The position numbers and the translations under genes were made by a program. From Stomorhina lunata (taxonomy: Eukaryota; Arthropoda; Insecta; Diptera; Rhiniidae), in the NCBI GenBank assembly GCA_933228675.1, contig OW121745.1, positions 219,346 through 283,345 of the forward strand: a stretch of 64,000 nucleotides of DNA, in the 5' to 3' direction. The notes below the pieces were generated by a model. The model did no database searches. It was not told where the DNA came from and was given only the letters and a program-made list of their open reading frames with translations. Numbering within the stretch: the first letter of the stretch is position 1; each line of letters opens with the position of its first letter. This document shows positions 53,226 through 63,453 of the stretch, one piece after another.

Positions 53226-53424
53226 ACAGTATGTAAAAATCTTTTTGAAGTGAGTTAATCTTTTTACACTTTGTATCGTAAAACAAAAAAATATTATTTT
53301 TTATTTTGTAATTTTTATCGACCTTTTGGTAATTTATTTTTTCAATATTTCCTATAGTTACCTATAGACAGGCTTTCAAGGTCTATTTCTTTAGATTTGA
53401 ATAAAAGACTATTTCATCATTTTT

Positions 53425-53480
53425 TTCAAAGTATCCTACGTTTCGTTGGTATTTTCCAACTTCATCAGGGATTTTATGAA
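53425..53480 (-). ncRNA. Hammerhead ribozyme in Penelope-like element
   Basis: On the minus strand the order is TTCA, ATCC, the core CTGATGA (53462-53468), stem II GTTGG-AAAATA-CCAAC (53445-53460), the core GAAA, ACGT, then GGAT and TGAA. ATCC pairs with GGAT and TTCA with TGAA, giving a two-part stem I with an internal loop. Stem III is only the self-complementary ACGT. All conserved core bases of a type I hammerhead are present. Penelope-like elements are known to carry such minimal hammerheads with a tiny stem III, thought to cleave best as dimers. Self-cleavage here is inferred. Confidence 0.78.
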
Positions 53481-53773
53481 TTTTATTGATCTGGCAACAT
53501 TAATTAAATACAAAAAGAAAAAAGAATTTGTTTATATTCTAGTCAGAAAGCAAAAACAATATTTCTGTAATCTAAATGACAAAATAAATAAATCAACTTA
53601 CAAGTAATCTTTCTTAGTCCGTTTTTAAATTATCTTATAATTATATCACAGCTCCGTATATGCAAAAAGGGGACATCACAACACGAAACTTAATAATTTA
53701 AAAATAAATAATCACAGACTAAAGCTAATATCACAGAAGATGGTTTCCTTATTTGATCACAGACATTTGAAAA

Positions 53774-55384
53774 CTAAGTTATTGCTATTGTATAATTTGC
53801 GTTACTTTTGTCTCGGTCTTCTTTCGTGTTGACTGCAATTTTTGACATTTGTTGGATTCGTAAACTTTCCAACGTACATCTTTTGCTTTCGTTTTTCTCT
53901 CTATCTAGAATACGTGCATTTTTAAAATTCGCACTGTGTCCAGTTTCAATACAATGTTGTGATAGTGCGGTTGAGTATTTGCTGTTTTTTATGTTTGCTT
54001 TGTGTTCGTCCAATCTTATTCCTAAACTTCTTTTTGTCTGCCCAATGTATACCTTTCCGCACCCTTCGTTGATATTGCCTTCACATTCAATTTGATAAAC
54101 TACATTACTTTTCTCTCTACTGTTGATCTTTGTTTTTGTTTGGGTGAATAAGCATTGAATTGTTTTGTTGGGCTTATGAGCAAATGTTATTGTTTTGTCT
54201 TCTACTATTTCCCTTATTTTTCTGCTTTCGGTTAGTCTTGGTACATATGGTAGGCTGTAATATTTCGAGTTGCCAGATGTTGTTTCTTTATTGTTTTCCC
54301 CTGACGGGATTCTATTAGTTATTTTATGTATGATTGAATCGGTTAGTTTTCTCGGGAAGTTGTTTTTATCTAGTAGGTCTTTAATTTTAATAATATTGTC
54401 ATTTAGGAATTTTTTGTTGCTAATTTTAATTATTTTTTCAATTAAGTTCTTTGCCGTGTTGATTTTTTGACTCATGGGTTGTGTAGAATGGTAGTTAATT
54501 ATACGTCCGGATGCCGTTGGTTTCATGTACCAATCTGTTATTATTTTTTCACCGTCTTTTATAATTTTCATATCTAAATATGGTAATGTCTTTTGTTTTT
54601 CTTTCTCCAAAGTGAATTTTAGTTTAGTGTGATATGAATTAAAAGTTTTTAGTATTATGTCTTCATCTTTTGATTTTATTATCGCAAATAAGTCGTCAAC
54701 ATATTTGGTCATTATTTTAAAGTGTATATTCTGGTTTCTCAATTCTTCTAATGTTTTTTCTAACAGGGTATCCAGAATAATGTCTGCTATGGTCGGTGAT
54801 AGGGGATTTCCCATTGGCATTCCGTACGTCTGCTGATACATTTTGTTTTCGTACACGAAATAATTATTGTCTTTTAAACAAAAATTAAGAATTTTTAAAA
54901 ACTGTTTTTTTGGTATACTTGTGTAGCTTTGAAGTAGAGTCCATTTTTCCATAATATTGCTTATTGCTAAATGTATTGGTATATTAGTGAATAACGAAAC
55001 TACGTCTAATGATATCAGAATGTCATCTTCGTCTAATTGTAAGGTATCCAATTTACTCTTGAGTTCCACTGAATTTTTGATGTTATATTTTTCCAATATA
55101 ATATTCTTTAAAAGATTTCCAACATACTTAGACAATTCGTAACACGGTACTCCTATTGATGATGATATTGGCCTCAATGGTGTCTCGGGTTTATGAATTT
55201 TTGGAAGTCCATAAAGTCTGGGTGCCGTCGGTGCTATACATGTAAGTTTTGTTGCTTCTTTTTCTGTAATATATTTGTTGTTCAGTAGTTCCGTAATTAT
55301 TTTGTTATTTTGTTTTTTTAGTTTAATGGTTGGATCTGTTTGAATAATTTGATACGTTTTTTCATCCTTTAGTAGTGTTTTCAT
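53774..55384 (-). CDS. Penelope-like reverse transcriptase with GIY-YIG endonuclease
   Basis: An intact frame of 536 codons. Reverse transcriptase motifs in order are YGLPKIHK at about 58-65, SLDVVSLFTNIP at 125-136, YGMPMGNPLSP at 187-197 and the catalytic YVDDLFAI at 228-235. A linker with YSLPYVPRL follows. The GIY-YIG nuclease has NVVYQIEC at about 427, KVYIGQTKRSLGIRLDEH at 444-461 and the catalytic Glu near 506 in LESLRIQ. Full Penelope proteins are longer, roughly 800 residues, so the N-terminal part is missing. The first ATG here may not be the natural start; the frame is cut 26 bases upstream by the truncation. The absence of stops suggests a recent insertion. Confidence 0.92.
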   Translation of the reverse strand: MKTLLKDEKTYQIIQTDPTIKLKKQNNKIITELLNNKYITEKEATKLTCIAPTAPRLYGLPKIHKPETPLRPISSSIGVPCYELSKYVGNLLKNIILEKYNIKNSVELKSKLDTLQLDEDDILISLDVVSLFTNIPIHLAISNIMEKWTLLQSYTSIPKKQFLKILNFCLKDNNYFVYENKMYQQTYGMPMGNPLSPTIADIILDTLLEKTLEELRNQNIHFKIMTKYVDDLFAIIKSKDEDIILKTFNSYHTKLKFTLEKEKQKTLPYLDMKIIKDGEKIITDWYMKPTASGRIINYHSTQPMSQKINTAKNLIEKIIKISNKKFLNDNIIKIKDLLDKNNFPRKLTDSIIHKITNRIPSGENNKETTSGNSKYYSLPYVPRLTESRKIREIVEDKTITFAHKPNKTIQCLFTQTKTKINSREKSNVVYQIECEGNINEGCGKVYIGQTKRSLGIRLDEHKANIKNSKYSTALSQHCIETGHSANFKNARILDREKNESKRCTLESLRIQQMSKIAVNTKEDRDKSNANYTIAIT

Positions 55385-56444
55385 CCCTTTCTCGTAATCA
55401 GACCTGTACAGTAATTTTTACTTTTTAAGGAAAATAATTTCAATATTTAATGTTTTGTAGAAATGACATGGGTAAAGATATCACAATGAAATTTTGTAGT
55501 TATGTAGATCTAAAAGTAATAGACTAAAAAAATTCCCAATTTTAACTGAAAAATTTCTCAATTCCCAACTCGGAAAAAGGGGTTTTAAAAAATGAGTTTT
55601 TTTTTACAAATATGGCAACTCTATTTGCAGCGCGTTTCAGAAAAAACTTTTCTAACCAATAACAGATATATCAGAAAATATAAACATTGTAATTTTTTTC
55701 AAATCGGTGCTTTGCCTTTTGAGAATTTTTTGTTTAAACTAAATTTTTTTTTTACAAATTGGCATTTTTTGGAGAGGGCATGGACCAAAAGTCCAATTAG
55801 CAAGAAATTTGTTTTGTACGTATTCTAATTACGTTTTCTTTGAAAATCTTTTTATGTTTCTTAAGAAAATATTTTTTTATTAGTGAAAAAATATAGCTAT
55901 CTTTTAGGAAAAAATTAAAAAAAACCGAATTTTTTTTAAGTTTCAACTTTGAATATTTTAAACTTTTAAACGAAAGAAGATATCTATAACCGACTTGCAC
56001 AAAAATTATATAGAATTTTATTACAAATTTAACGAATATTCTTAAAGAATTTTTGGTTCTCAGATGCGTCCACCAGATCAAAAAAAGCTTAAAAAATAGG
56101 TAAAAAATCAACCCAAAAATTCCTTTTTACCCAAATATCTCGAAACCCAAAGGAGATAACCTACACATGTAAACGTATTGTAGATTTTCTCAAGGACAAC
56201 TTAAGTTTAAAATTTCTTTTCAATCCATCCATAAATGGATTTTTGGCGAATTTTTAAAAAAGTCGAACTCCCGAGGTGACCAACTTTGAAGGTCCATCAA
56301 TCACTCTCCCGACCCCTCGTGAACCAGTGCTTCTGAAAACCAACTCGATACTCCTTGAATATCACCAAATTTCATTCAAATATCTCCAGTCGTTCAAAAG
56401 TTACAGAATTATTTCCAAAAAGAAAGCGTCCGTAAACCGCTCCG

Positions 56445-57471
56445 CGACCTGAGAATAATGTATCATTTCTAACATGACAAAATCTATGTAATTAAATTCG
56501 ATTAAATTTTAACAAAACTGAATTAGTTAATACTAATACTAAGCGATTAAATGATAAATCTTGTCTGACTTTGGAATATCTTTATTTAAAAAAATGTTTG
56601 TGCATATCCTTTTTCAGGAACATAAATTTTCAGGGGAAAAATGGAACAACTCTAAAACTACTTCATGCATTTATTTTTGACTATTTGAAATAAAGCTGTG
56701 TTAGTTTCTTTAATATTCCATTATTTTTTCTTGTAAAAATTGTTTATTTTTCGTTGTTTATTTTTGGTAGGTAACTATTTTTTAACGAAAACGAAAAATG
56801 GGCACCCTTTGTTTTTGTAGAAGCTTCCGGATTTAATGCAAAAATTCAATTAAATTCAATTAAATGTTTGAAACTATTTCTTTGAGTCCGTAAAATGCTT
56901 GATTTATTTTTATTTTATTTAAAAAGATATTATGCCAAAAAAAGGACGGATTGTACAAAGAAAAATAATATATATTAATACTAGCTACTTGGATCCGGCG
57001 TTGACAGGGTTGGTAATCAGGTATGTTCTGAAAATCACTTTTTATCAATGTGATTTGAAATCACTAGAAAGGTGTTCTGTGTCCAAAAAAATTAAAAATC
57101 AATTGATTTAAAATCAATCAACTGCTTCACTACCGATTTCAAACCACTTGCTGATTTCTGTAAACAATCTGTCGTAAAATTTATCCTAAAAACTTTTATT
57201 GAACAATTTAATTTATCTTTTACTTATTTTTGTTTTAAAAAAACTCGACTTTTTTAAAACACTTCTAATTTTGTATACATAGTTTTTACTGGTTTTGGAA
57301 ATGGCTCCGTGATTTTATTTCATTTTCAGCCATCAGCTGTTTTAGGAAGTTCGAAAATAAAAACGTTGCTGTCAGACTCACAAATTATTTGAGTCATATT
57401 AAATATTACTATCCAATAAAACTTGTTATTTAGCGTAAAATTTTATACAAATTTTAATAATTAGTTAATAA
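56445..57471. other. Unassigned AT-rich sequence
   Basis: No gene or recognised repeat. Short open frames on either strand are low complexity. A weak direct repeat AATTCAATTAAATTCAATTA lies at about 56845. Confidence 0.5.
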
Positions 57472-57729
57472 CACAGTACGACAAAATCAATTTTTTTGAG
57501 TACACATGAGTAATGTTAACAGAATATGAAAATAGGCTTAAAATAAAGAAATACGTGTCTCGGCGTTTTGCTGTAGCACGTCAGAATTTTAAGAAAATCG
57601 ATTTTAAAGATTCGAAGAACCGTGGACGTAATACTATTATAAAAAATTCTATAAAAATAAAATGGGTGAACCGATTTAAATGCTTGAGCCAGTTTTGAAT
57701 AGGGAATTAAATTAAAGTTTTTATTAAAA

Positions 57730-58358
57730 ACAAGTAAGAAAGCGCTATAGTCGGTCAAGCCCGACCATACGATACCCTTCACCACTAAGGTCAAAGGTGT
57801 TATTTTTCCTGTATAGAGACAAATATTTGCTAAATTTTGCCATCATACAAACATTTTCTCAAAACTTATATATTTAAGCTGTTTCCATCATTTGGGCTTA
57901 TATGAGAGCTAGGGTCAAATGTGGACCGATTATCTCGAAATTTAGCAAATTGATTACAGTTGTTTAAAAAATTATGTGCGCAAAAAATAAACTCAAAATT
58001 TACAATATCTTTGGATTTACGAGCGTTTTAGTGATTTTTTTGTCTCATTTAGTGCATTTTTAAAGAAAAGTTTGTATGGGAGCTATGGTCAAATGTGGAC
58101 CGATTTCAATTTGGTACAGTGATTTAGGTTTACATAAGAATTATATGTTTTAAATTTCATGAAAAAATATTGATATTTGTGGCCAGCCAGCCGTCCAGCC
58201 AGCCAGCCAGACGGACGGACATCGCTAAATCGACTCAGAAAGTGATTCTAAGCCTATTGGTATACTAAAAGGTGGGTCTAAGACAAATATTTCTATGCGT
58301 TACATACATCAGCACAAACTTATAATACCCTTTCCACCTATGGTGGTGAAGGGTATAA
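57730..58358 (-). mobile_element. Mini-me-type element, second subfamily, complete
   Basis: It runs from ACAAGTAAGAAAGCGCTATA with a GTCGGTCAAGCCCGAC hairpin to CACCTATGGTGGTGAAGGGT. About 630 bp. The core is CCAGCCAGCCAGCCAGACGG at 58181-58222, followed by a CGACTCAGAAAGTG-like box. It is non-coding and compact, a useful reference for the 47396-47660 fragment. Confidence 0.75.
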
Positions 58359-58671
58359 AAAAAATTCATTAAAAATACAATTCTGCAATTAGAAAAAATT
58401 AAAACAAGTCGTCTGGGATTTGAACCATATGTTGATCGATCGTTTCTAAGTTTGTCATTATTTTTTTTTATATGCCTGTATTTTATAATTGAATCTTTCT
58501 AAAAGGAAAATAACAATAAGTAATCAAAACTTAATCTAAAATAATATTGTATAGAGTTTGCCAGTGCAACTCTATTTAAGATTTATACGAATTTGAAGAA
58601 AATTAGTGAGTGGCTAAGTCCAAGGTATCCATCCTTCTTAATCGTTGGTGGCCTTCAAATTGCAAAAGCTG

Positions 58672-59637
58672 TCATGCAAGAACATTTAGGTGAACTTGCA
58701 GCTTGGAAATATATTTTGTACAGAACCTTCTAATCTCTTCTTGGACTAGTGGAACATTTAAATCTCTATGGATATTATTATTTCTGATGTACCAGGGGGC
58801 GCCAGTTATTAAACGTAAGATCCTTGATTGTCTTCTCTGCAGTTTGGCAATGTTAGAAGCAGAAGCCGTTCCCCATAGCTGAATACCATACGTCCATGTT
58901 GGTGTAATAATGGATTTGTACAAAAGGACATTGTAGTCCAACTCCAGAGTAGATTGTGGGCCAATGAGCCAGTTTAGTTCAGCGGATTTCAATTTAATCT
59001 GAGTTAACATACATTCGATGTGATGGGACCAAGTGAGACGGCGATCTAAATGTATTCCAAGGTACCTAACGTGTGAACACTCAGGAATCGTCACGTTGTT
59101 AATCATGATCGGAGGACAGTTATCTCTTCTCAGAGTAAACGTTACATGAACACACTTAGTAGGATTTACCTTAATTTTCCATTTGTTCAGCCATATTTCC
59201 AGCTCGTGAACATGGGATTGTAGTAGAGCAGAAGCAATTTTGGGATCGGAATTAATACTAATAAATGCTGTATCATCTGCGAATGTAGATGTATATGTAA
59301 GAGCATTAGTTGGCATATCTGCTGTAAAGATAATATATAGCAGAGGACCCAATATACTACCCTGTGGAACACCAGCAGCAATTTTCCGAGGAGAAGAATA
59401 TTCATCTTTTGATCGAACTCGAAGTTTATGTGTACTTGCTGGAAGCAGATTTACAATTTTGCTTATAAGTCCCTCATGCCAGACCTTATCGAATGCTTGT
59501 GAAATATCGATGAACAAGGCGGAACAGTATTGTTCGTTTTCGAAGGCTTTTCTGATCATTGTTGTTATTTTATGTACTTGTTCGACTGTGCCATGACATT
59601 CGCGGAAACCGAATTGATGGTCAGGAAGAATATCCAT
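58672..59637 (-). pseudogene. Jockey reverse transcriptase, main open part
   Basis: A 321-codon frame with DHQFGFRECHGTVEQVHKIT, ALFIDISQAFDKVWHEGL, AGVPQGSILGPLLYIIFTADMP and the catalytic FADD at residues 119-122. Next are NKWKIKVNPTKC, YLGIHLDRRLTWSHHI and a C-terminus with LQRRQSRILRLITGAPWY. These are the fingers-to-thumb motifs of the jockey clade. The frame is open, but its N-terminal part lies in another frame upstream, so the gene is broken. Confidence 0.9.
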
Positions 59638-59708
59638 TCAATTTATGGATGTGCTTAAAGTGGAAATAAGTAGCTTTTCAAACAATTTCGAGACAATTGA
59701 AAGTAAGC

Positions 59709-60472
59709 TTATAGGCCTATAAGATGAAAATTGACTGGTTTTGGAATCATAACGATTTCTGATATCTTCCAGGACATTGGAAAATGTCCCAAACGAAGAA
59801 TCGCGTTGTATATAAATAATAAAATTCTTAAAGCTGAATTTGGAAGCTTGATGATCATTGAAGGAGAAATTCTGTCAATTCCAGGAGACTTTTTTAGGTT
59901 AAGTTTTTGTATATTTGATATAAGTAAGGAAAGAGGAAATCTCAATGGGGAATCCACGTTGTCATCCATAATATAAGAGCCTATATCACTAATTGTTTCG
60001 TTTGGTGTAAAAACTTTTTCTAAATGGTTAGCAAAAGCATCAACTTTTGCGCAAGGATCTCTTGCCCAAGTACCGTCCTCGAGCCTAATTGGAGACTCAT
60101 ATGCAGTTGGACATTGCATATGTTTAACAGCCTTCCACAGGCTGTAGTTTTTTTCCTTAGAGGAATTTAAGTTTTTTAAGTACGTGTCAAGAGTTTTTTG
60201 TTCATTGGACTTCAATGCGGCTTTTAATTTTTTTTTTGACATTGGTTTAGACGACTTTTTAAGGCAGGGGAACGACATTCTTGCCAACGTCTTCTTAGCC
60301 TTCTCTTTTCATTTACCAAAGTTTGAATATTTTGTGGAGTATTCTGTAATAGCTTATTCTTGGGTTTAATGATTGGTGTTGCCACACAGGCCGCATATGT
60401 GATGGTGTTTGTAAAAATATTTATAGAACTCCTGAGAGGAATATTCAGTGGGAGATGGGAACTCACATACAT
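59709..60472 (-). pseudogene. Jockey RT N-terminal part, frameshifted
   Basis: 60224-60472 carries TLVNEKRRLRRRWQECRSPALK and 59709-60287 carries KNYSLWKAVKHMQC, FANHLEKVFTPNE, LKKSPGIDRISPSMIIKLP and FPMSWKISEIVMIPKP. They are two frames of the linker and RT start. The join to the main RT frame is a further shift near 59700-59640. Confidence 0.85.
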
Positions 60473-60474
60473 TT

Positions 60475-61110
60475 TAATTTTAACCAGTTTGTATTTCTGT
60501 TTGGATAAAAATGTCTCTGTTCTTGAACCACAGTGGAAATTTCATAAAAAGTTAAATTAGAAGGTGAATGGTCGGATGATAAATCTAATGATGAGCAGAC
60601 GGATATTTGACTTCTTTTTATATTCTTTATAACGGCAAAATCGATCAAATCGGGAATCTTGTTCAAGTCGGAGGGCCAATACGTTGGATGACCGCTAGAT
60701 ACTGCGTCCAGCTTATTTCGCGTTATAATCATCAGCCGCTATGAAGCTTGATCCAAGTGTATTGAAGAAATCAAGGAATTGATTGGAGGACAATAAATTG
60801 AAGACAATGAAATTTTATAATCTATAAGTTTAATGGATGTTGCCTGAATATGTTCCTTTTCGTAATCTGGCAATGAAAATTGCCTAATTTTATTGTGCAC
60901 AAGTATAGCCGTATCACCACATGCTCTGCCACTTGGATGTTTTGTAGCATAAGTTAAAAAACTATTTATTCTGAAACAACTTTTTTGGGTAAAATGTGTT
61001 TCAGAGACCAAAAGTACATTTATTTCCTGCTCGAGCAGGAAATGTTCAACTTCCTTTTTGTGTTGGCTGAGGCCGTTTGCGTTCCAAAAACATATTTTCA
61101 ACATATTCAT
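60475..61110 (-). pseudogene. Jockey AP-endonuclease, interrupted
   Basis: The start MLKICFWNANGLSQHKKEVE, the catalytic Glu region VLLVSETHFT, and ILVHNKI with SSIYCPP lie in 60739-61110. After a break, 60463-60732 continues with RNKLDAVSSGHPTYWPSD, LDLSSDHSPSNLTF, in which the Ser-Asp-His signature of the nuclease is kept. One frame, interrupted near 60735. Confidence 0.85.
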
Positions 61111-61172
61111 TTTCTTTCCAATAAAATCTGCATAAGCATGCTTTGATTTCTCATCATTTCCCGGAACATATT

Positions 61173-61850
61173 TTACATGTTAGACATAAAATTGTTCATT
61201 GTTTCAATAAGCTTATCAATAGAGCTTTGAGATTCGCCTTTTTGTATTGGCGGACCCTCTTTAACCATATGAGCATAGAAAAAACTCATTGGAGGTGGAG
61301 GAATATTTTGTTGTGAACGAATATTTGAGCGATCTGGAACAGTGGAAAGCGATGGGAAAACAGCACCCTGATATTGAGCAGCATTAGGTCTACGCGATGA
61401 AGAAGTTTGCCTAAGACGTAAGAATACGGGACAACCACGGTAATTAGCAGTATGATTCTGTCCACAGTTGCTACACTTTTTTATTGTAGAATCTGTTTTA
61501 GAGTTAGGACACTCTGAGGTCTTGTGTATATCGCCGCATAATACGCATACTGCAGGCAATTTACAGTACGATTTAGTGTGCCCGAATTCCTGACAATTTT
61601 GGCATTGAGGAGGATCTCTGCGCTTAATTGGTTCTTCTACAGTTACTCTGCGACTAAGGAGATATCTTAAATTAAAGATGGGGTGGGATTGACCCTTTTT
61701 CAGCTGGGAAGTATTAAAGGATATTTCCACTCTGAAAAGTGGTTAAGGAACCTTATTTTTGTTCTGAATATTGCGAACGGACTTCACTTCATAACCTTCG
61801 ACTTCAATTTTTTGGATATTATTTAATTTTACATGAAAATTACAGCGTCC
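61173..61850 (-). pseudogene. Jockey ORF1 (gag-like) with three zinc knuckles
   Basis: The preserved frame has CQNCQEFGHTKSYC, CVLCGDIHKTSEC and CSNCGQNHTANYRGC, three CCHC-type knuckles as usual for jockey ORF1 proteins, which bind the element's RNA. Homology extends upstream of the first ATG at 61730 (VEGYEVKSVRNIQNKNKVP), with a TAA replacing a Gln codon at about 61742. Everything N-terminal to about 61850 is missing. Confidence 0.85.
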
Positions 61851-61972
61851 TCTAGCGGAAAAACAAATCCAAATTTAATCCCCTTTTCAAAACTGGCTCA
61901 AGCATTTAAATCCATTATATTTTTATACAACTTTTTATAATAGCATTACGTTAAAAGTGAACCTCCATGGTC

Positions 61973-63084
61973 CACGATGGGCCGAAATGAATATTTAACA
62001 GGAATAAATTCATAACTTTATAAATACCTAGCTGATATTTCTAAAATTTTCACCGTGTTTTATTGCATCTCCGGCGCTTAATGCTAGATATGAACTTTTC
62101 TGATATTTAAACAAAATTATTTCATGGTATATTTGAAGCACTATTTTAATGAGGAAAGTCAATTTAAGCACACGAAAAATGGAGGCTATAGAAATAGTAG
62201 GCGTGGCACATTCCATACAAAAAAATATCTATATATTTTCAAACTAGAATTATTAAAATTTATTAATATGGTTTTACTACAAATAATTATTTGTGATTTC
62301 ACATAAAATTGGTGCGGAAGTAGGAATGGTAATAAAAAGACGAGGATGGATAATGAACAGGTATTGTTCACTTGCATTTCAAACGAGTTGTGGTGCTTTT
62401 AGAATACAAAAATTAATTTTTTCATTTTATGAAATTTTTTGCAAATTGGTTATATATATCCTTGCTTTTTGAGCGTCTAGTATTATAAACATTTAATTCC
62501 AGTGATTCAAGATATTCAGTATAGGTTAAATGCTTAAATTTAATAAGTAATTTCTGTCAATTTTCTGAAAAGTAATATAAATGTCCTTAGGTTGCGCGCT
62601 GACTTTTTTCTTTAATCTTAAACATCACTAAATGATCTAACTTTTGTAGTGGTTTGTAAAGTATGCAATCGTCTGCAATTTTTTATTTTTCTCCATGCAT
62701 TTAAGATTTTTGTTAAAAAAATCTTCAACTTTTACACGAATTTTTTCTTATAAAAATAACATTTACTAACTAAATTTTTCAACAGGAATGATCTATATTT
62801 TGTGCGGAAAACAACGATGTATGGCTATGTAAAAATTAACTTTCAATAAGTTGTCGAAATCTCCGAATAATTGTAAGACTATGTGTTGACAAAAAAAAAA
62901 TGAAACGAAAAATTTGTTACCTTTGGCGTTGCCGTACTTCTAAGATAACAACCAAAGTTATTAATTTTGTACAACATAACATAGCACAAGAATCGATGAT
63001 TATAACTGACTGGTTTTTGTTAACATTTAACGATTTTAGAAAATTAATTTATTCGCCTTAATTTCTTCTAGACGGCCCATCGTG
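61973..63084. mobile_element. Transib-like element, 1.1 kb, non-autonomous
   Basis: The ends are CACGATGGGCCG and its exact complement. The flanks TGGTC (61968-61972) and CGGTC (63085-63089) differ by one C/T change. The other arm of the host inverted repeat gives the uninterrupted target, which fixes the borders. Ends starting CAC with 5-bp GC-rich duplications are characteristic of Transib, the superfamily related to RAG1. It has no transposase; open frames are short and unrelated. Confidence 0.65.
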
Positions 63085-63453
63085 CGGTCCTTCGAATCAT
63101 CAAAATCGATTTTCTTAAAATTCTGACGTGCTACAGCAAAATACCGAGACACGTATTTCTTTATTTTAAGCCTATTTTCATATTCTGTTAACATTTCTCA
63201 TGTGTACCAACCACTGTCGTACTGTGTAATAAAAGCTTTTTTTGTGTTAAAGTATAGAATCACTAATTTAAAATAAGTATTTAAATGGCAATGTAACACT
63301 GTAGCAACTCTCTGTATTTGTTGCATGCATGTGTCAAAGAAAAAGAAGACAGTTTTAAATATCGCGCCTAAAAAGAGCTTCAGAAAAAATGACAAAAATG
63401 TAAGTATTATAATACAAATTAAAAAGAATACTATTCCTTAATTATGTTTATAG

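Larger units (their letters stand above)
53318..55410 (-). mobile_element. Penelope-like element, 5'-truncated
   Basis: GTAATTTTTA flanks it at 53308-53317 and 55411-55420. It interrupts the right arm of the inverted-repeat element at a point where the left arm is continuous near 49245. It has one long frame, then a 3' region of about 450 bp with a hammerhead ribozyme. The N-terminal third of the protein and any upstream terminal repeat are missing. Confidence 0.9.
48307..56444. mobile_element. Long inverted-repeat element with two nested retroelements
   Basis: The left arm is 48307-49680. The right arm runs back from 56444 to 50336 after removing a LINE (50633-53225) and a Penelope-like element (53318-55410). 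Matching pairs include GGTTTACGGACGC with its complement at 56426-56438, and AAGAGATATTTGA at 49659 with TCAAATATCTCTT at 50340. The centre 49690-50330 is unpaired and non-coding. The left end CACAGTGG and GC-rich flanks CGCCC/CGACC recall Transib elements, which have 5-bp GC-rich duplications. No transposase is present. Confidence 0.75.
58455..61869 (-). mobile_element. Jockey-clade LINE, 5'-truncated and decayed
   Basis: On the minus strand: ORF1 with zinc knuckles, then AP-endonuclease, then reverse transcriptase, then a 3' region ending at a T-run (poly(A) on its own strand) near 58455. Homology to ORF1 starts abruptly near 61850, so the 5' end is lost. The two ends fit between matching arm sequences of the surrounding inverted-repeat element. 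Confidence 0.85.
57472..63226. mobile_element. Inverted-repeat element with three nested insertions
   Basis: The ends are CACAGTACGACA and its exact complement, flanked by TAATAA on both sides. The left arm 57472-57712 pairs with 63226-63085 and then 61972-61890: ATGTTAACAGAATATGAAAA and GCTGTAGCACGTCAGAATTT occur in both. The right arm is split by the 61973-63084 element. The region between the arms holds a mini-me-type copy and a jockey-clade element. No transposase of its own is visible. Confidence 0.75.

Noticed and set aside
53808..54470. Plus-strand frames over the Penelope-like gene
   Set aside because: They are antisense shadows of the intact minus-strand frame, with no family motif.
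57513..57794. Basic peptide frames on both strands
   Set aside because: They lie in the arm of an inverted-repeat element and recur inverted near 63150 with different frame breaks. No conserved motif is seen.
59240..59596. Plus-strand frame of 118 codons
   Set aside because: Antisense to the jockey reverse transcriptase.
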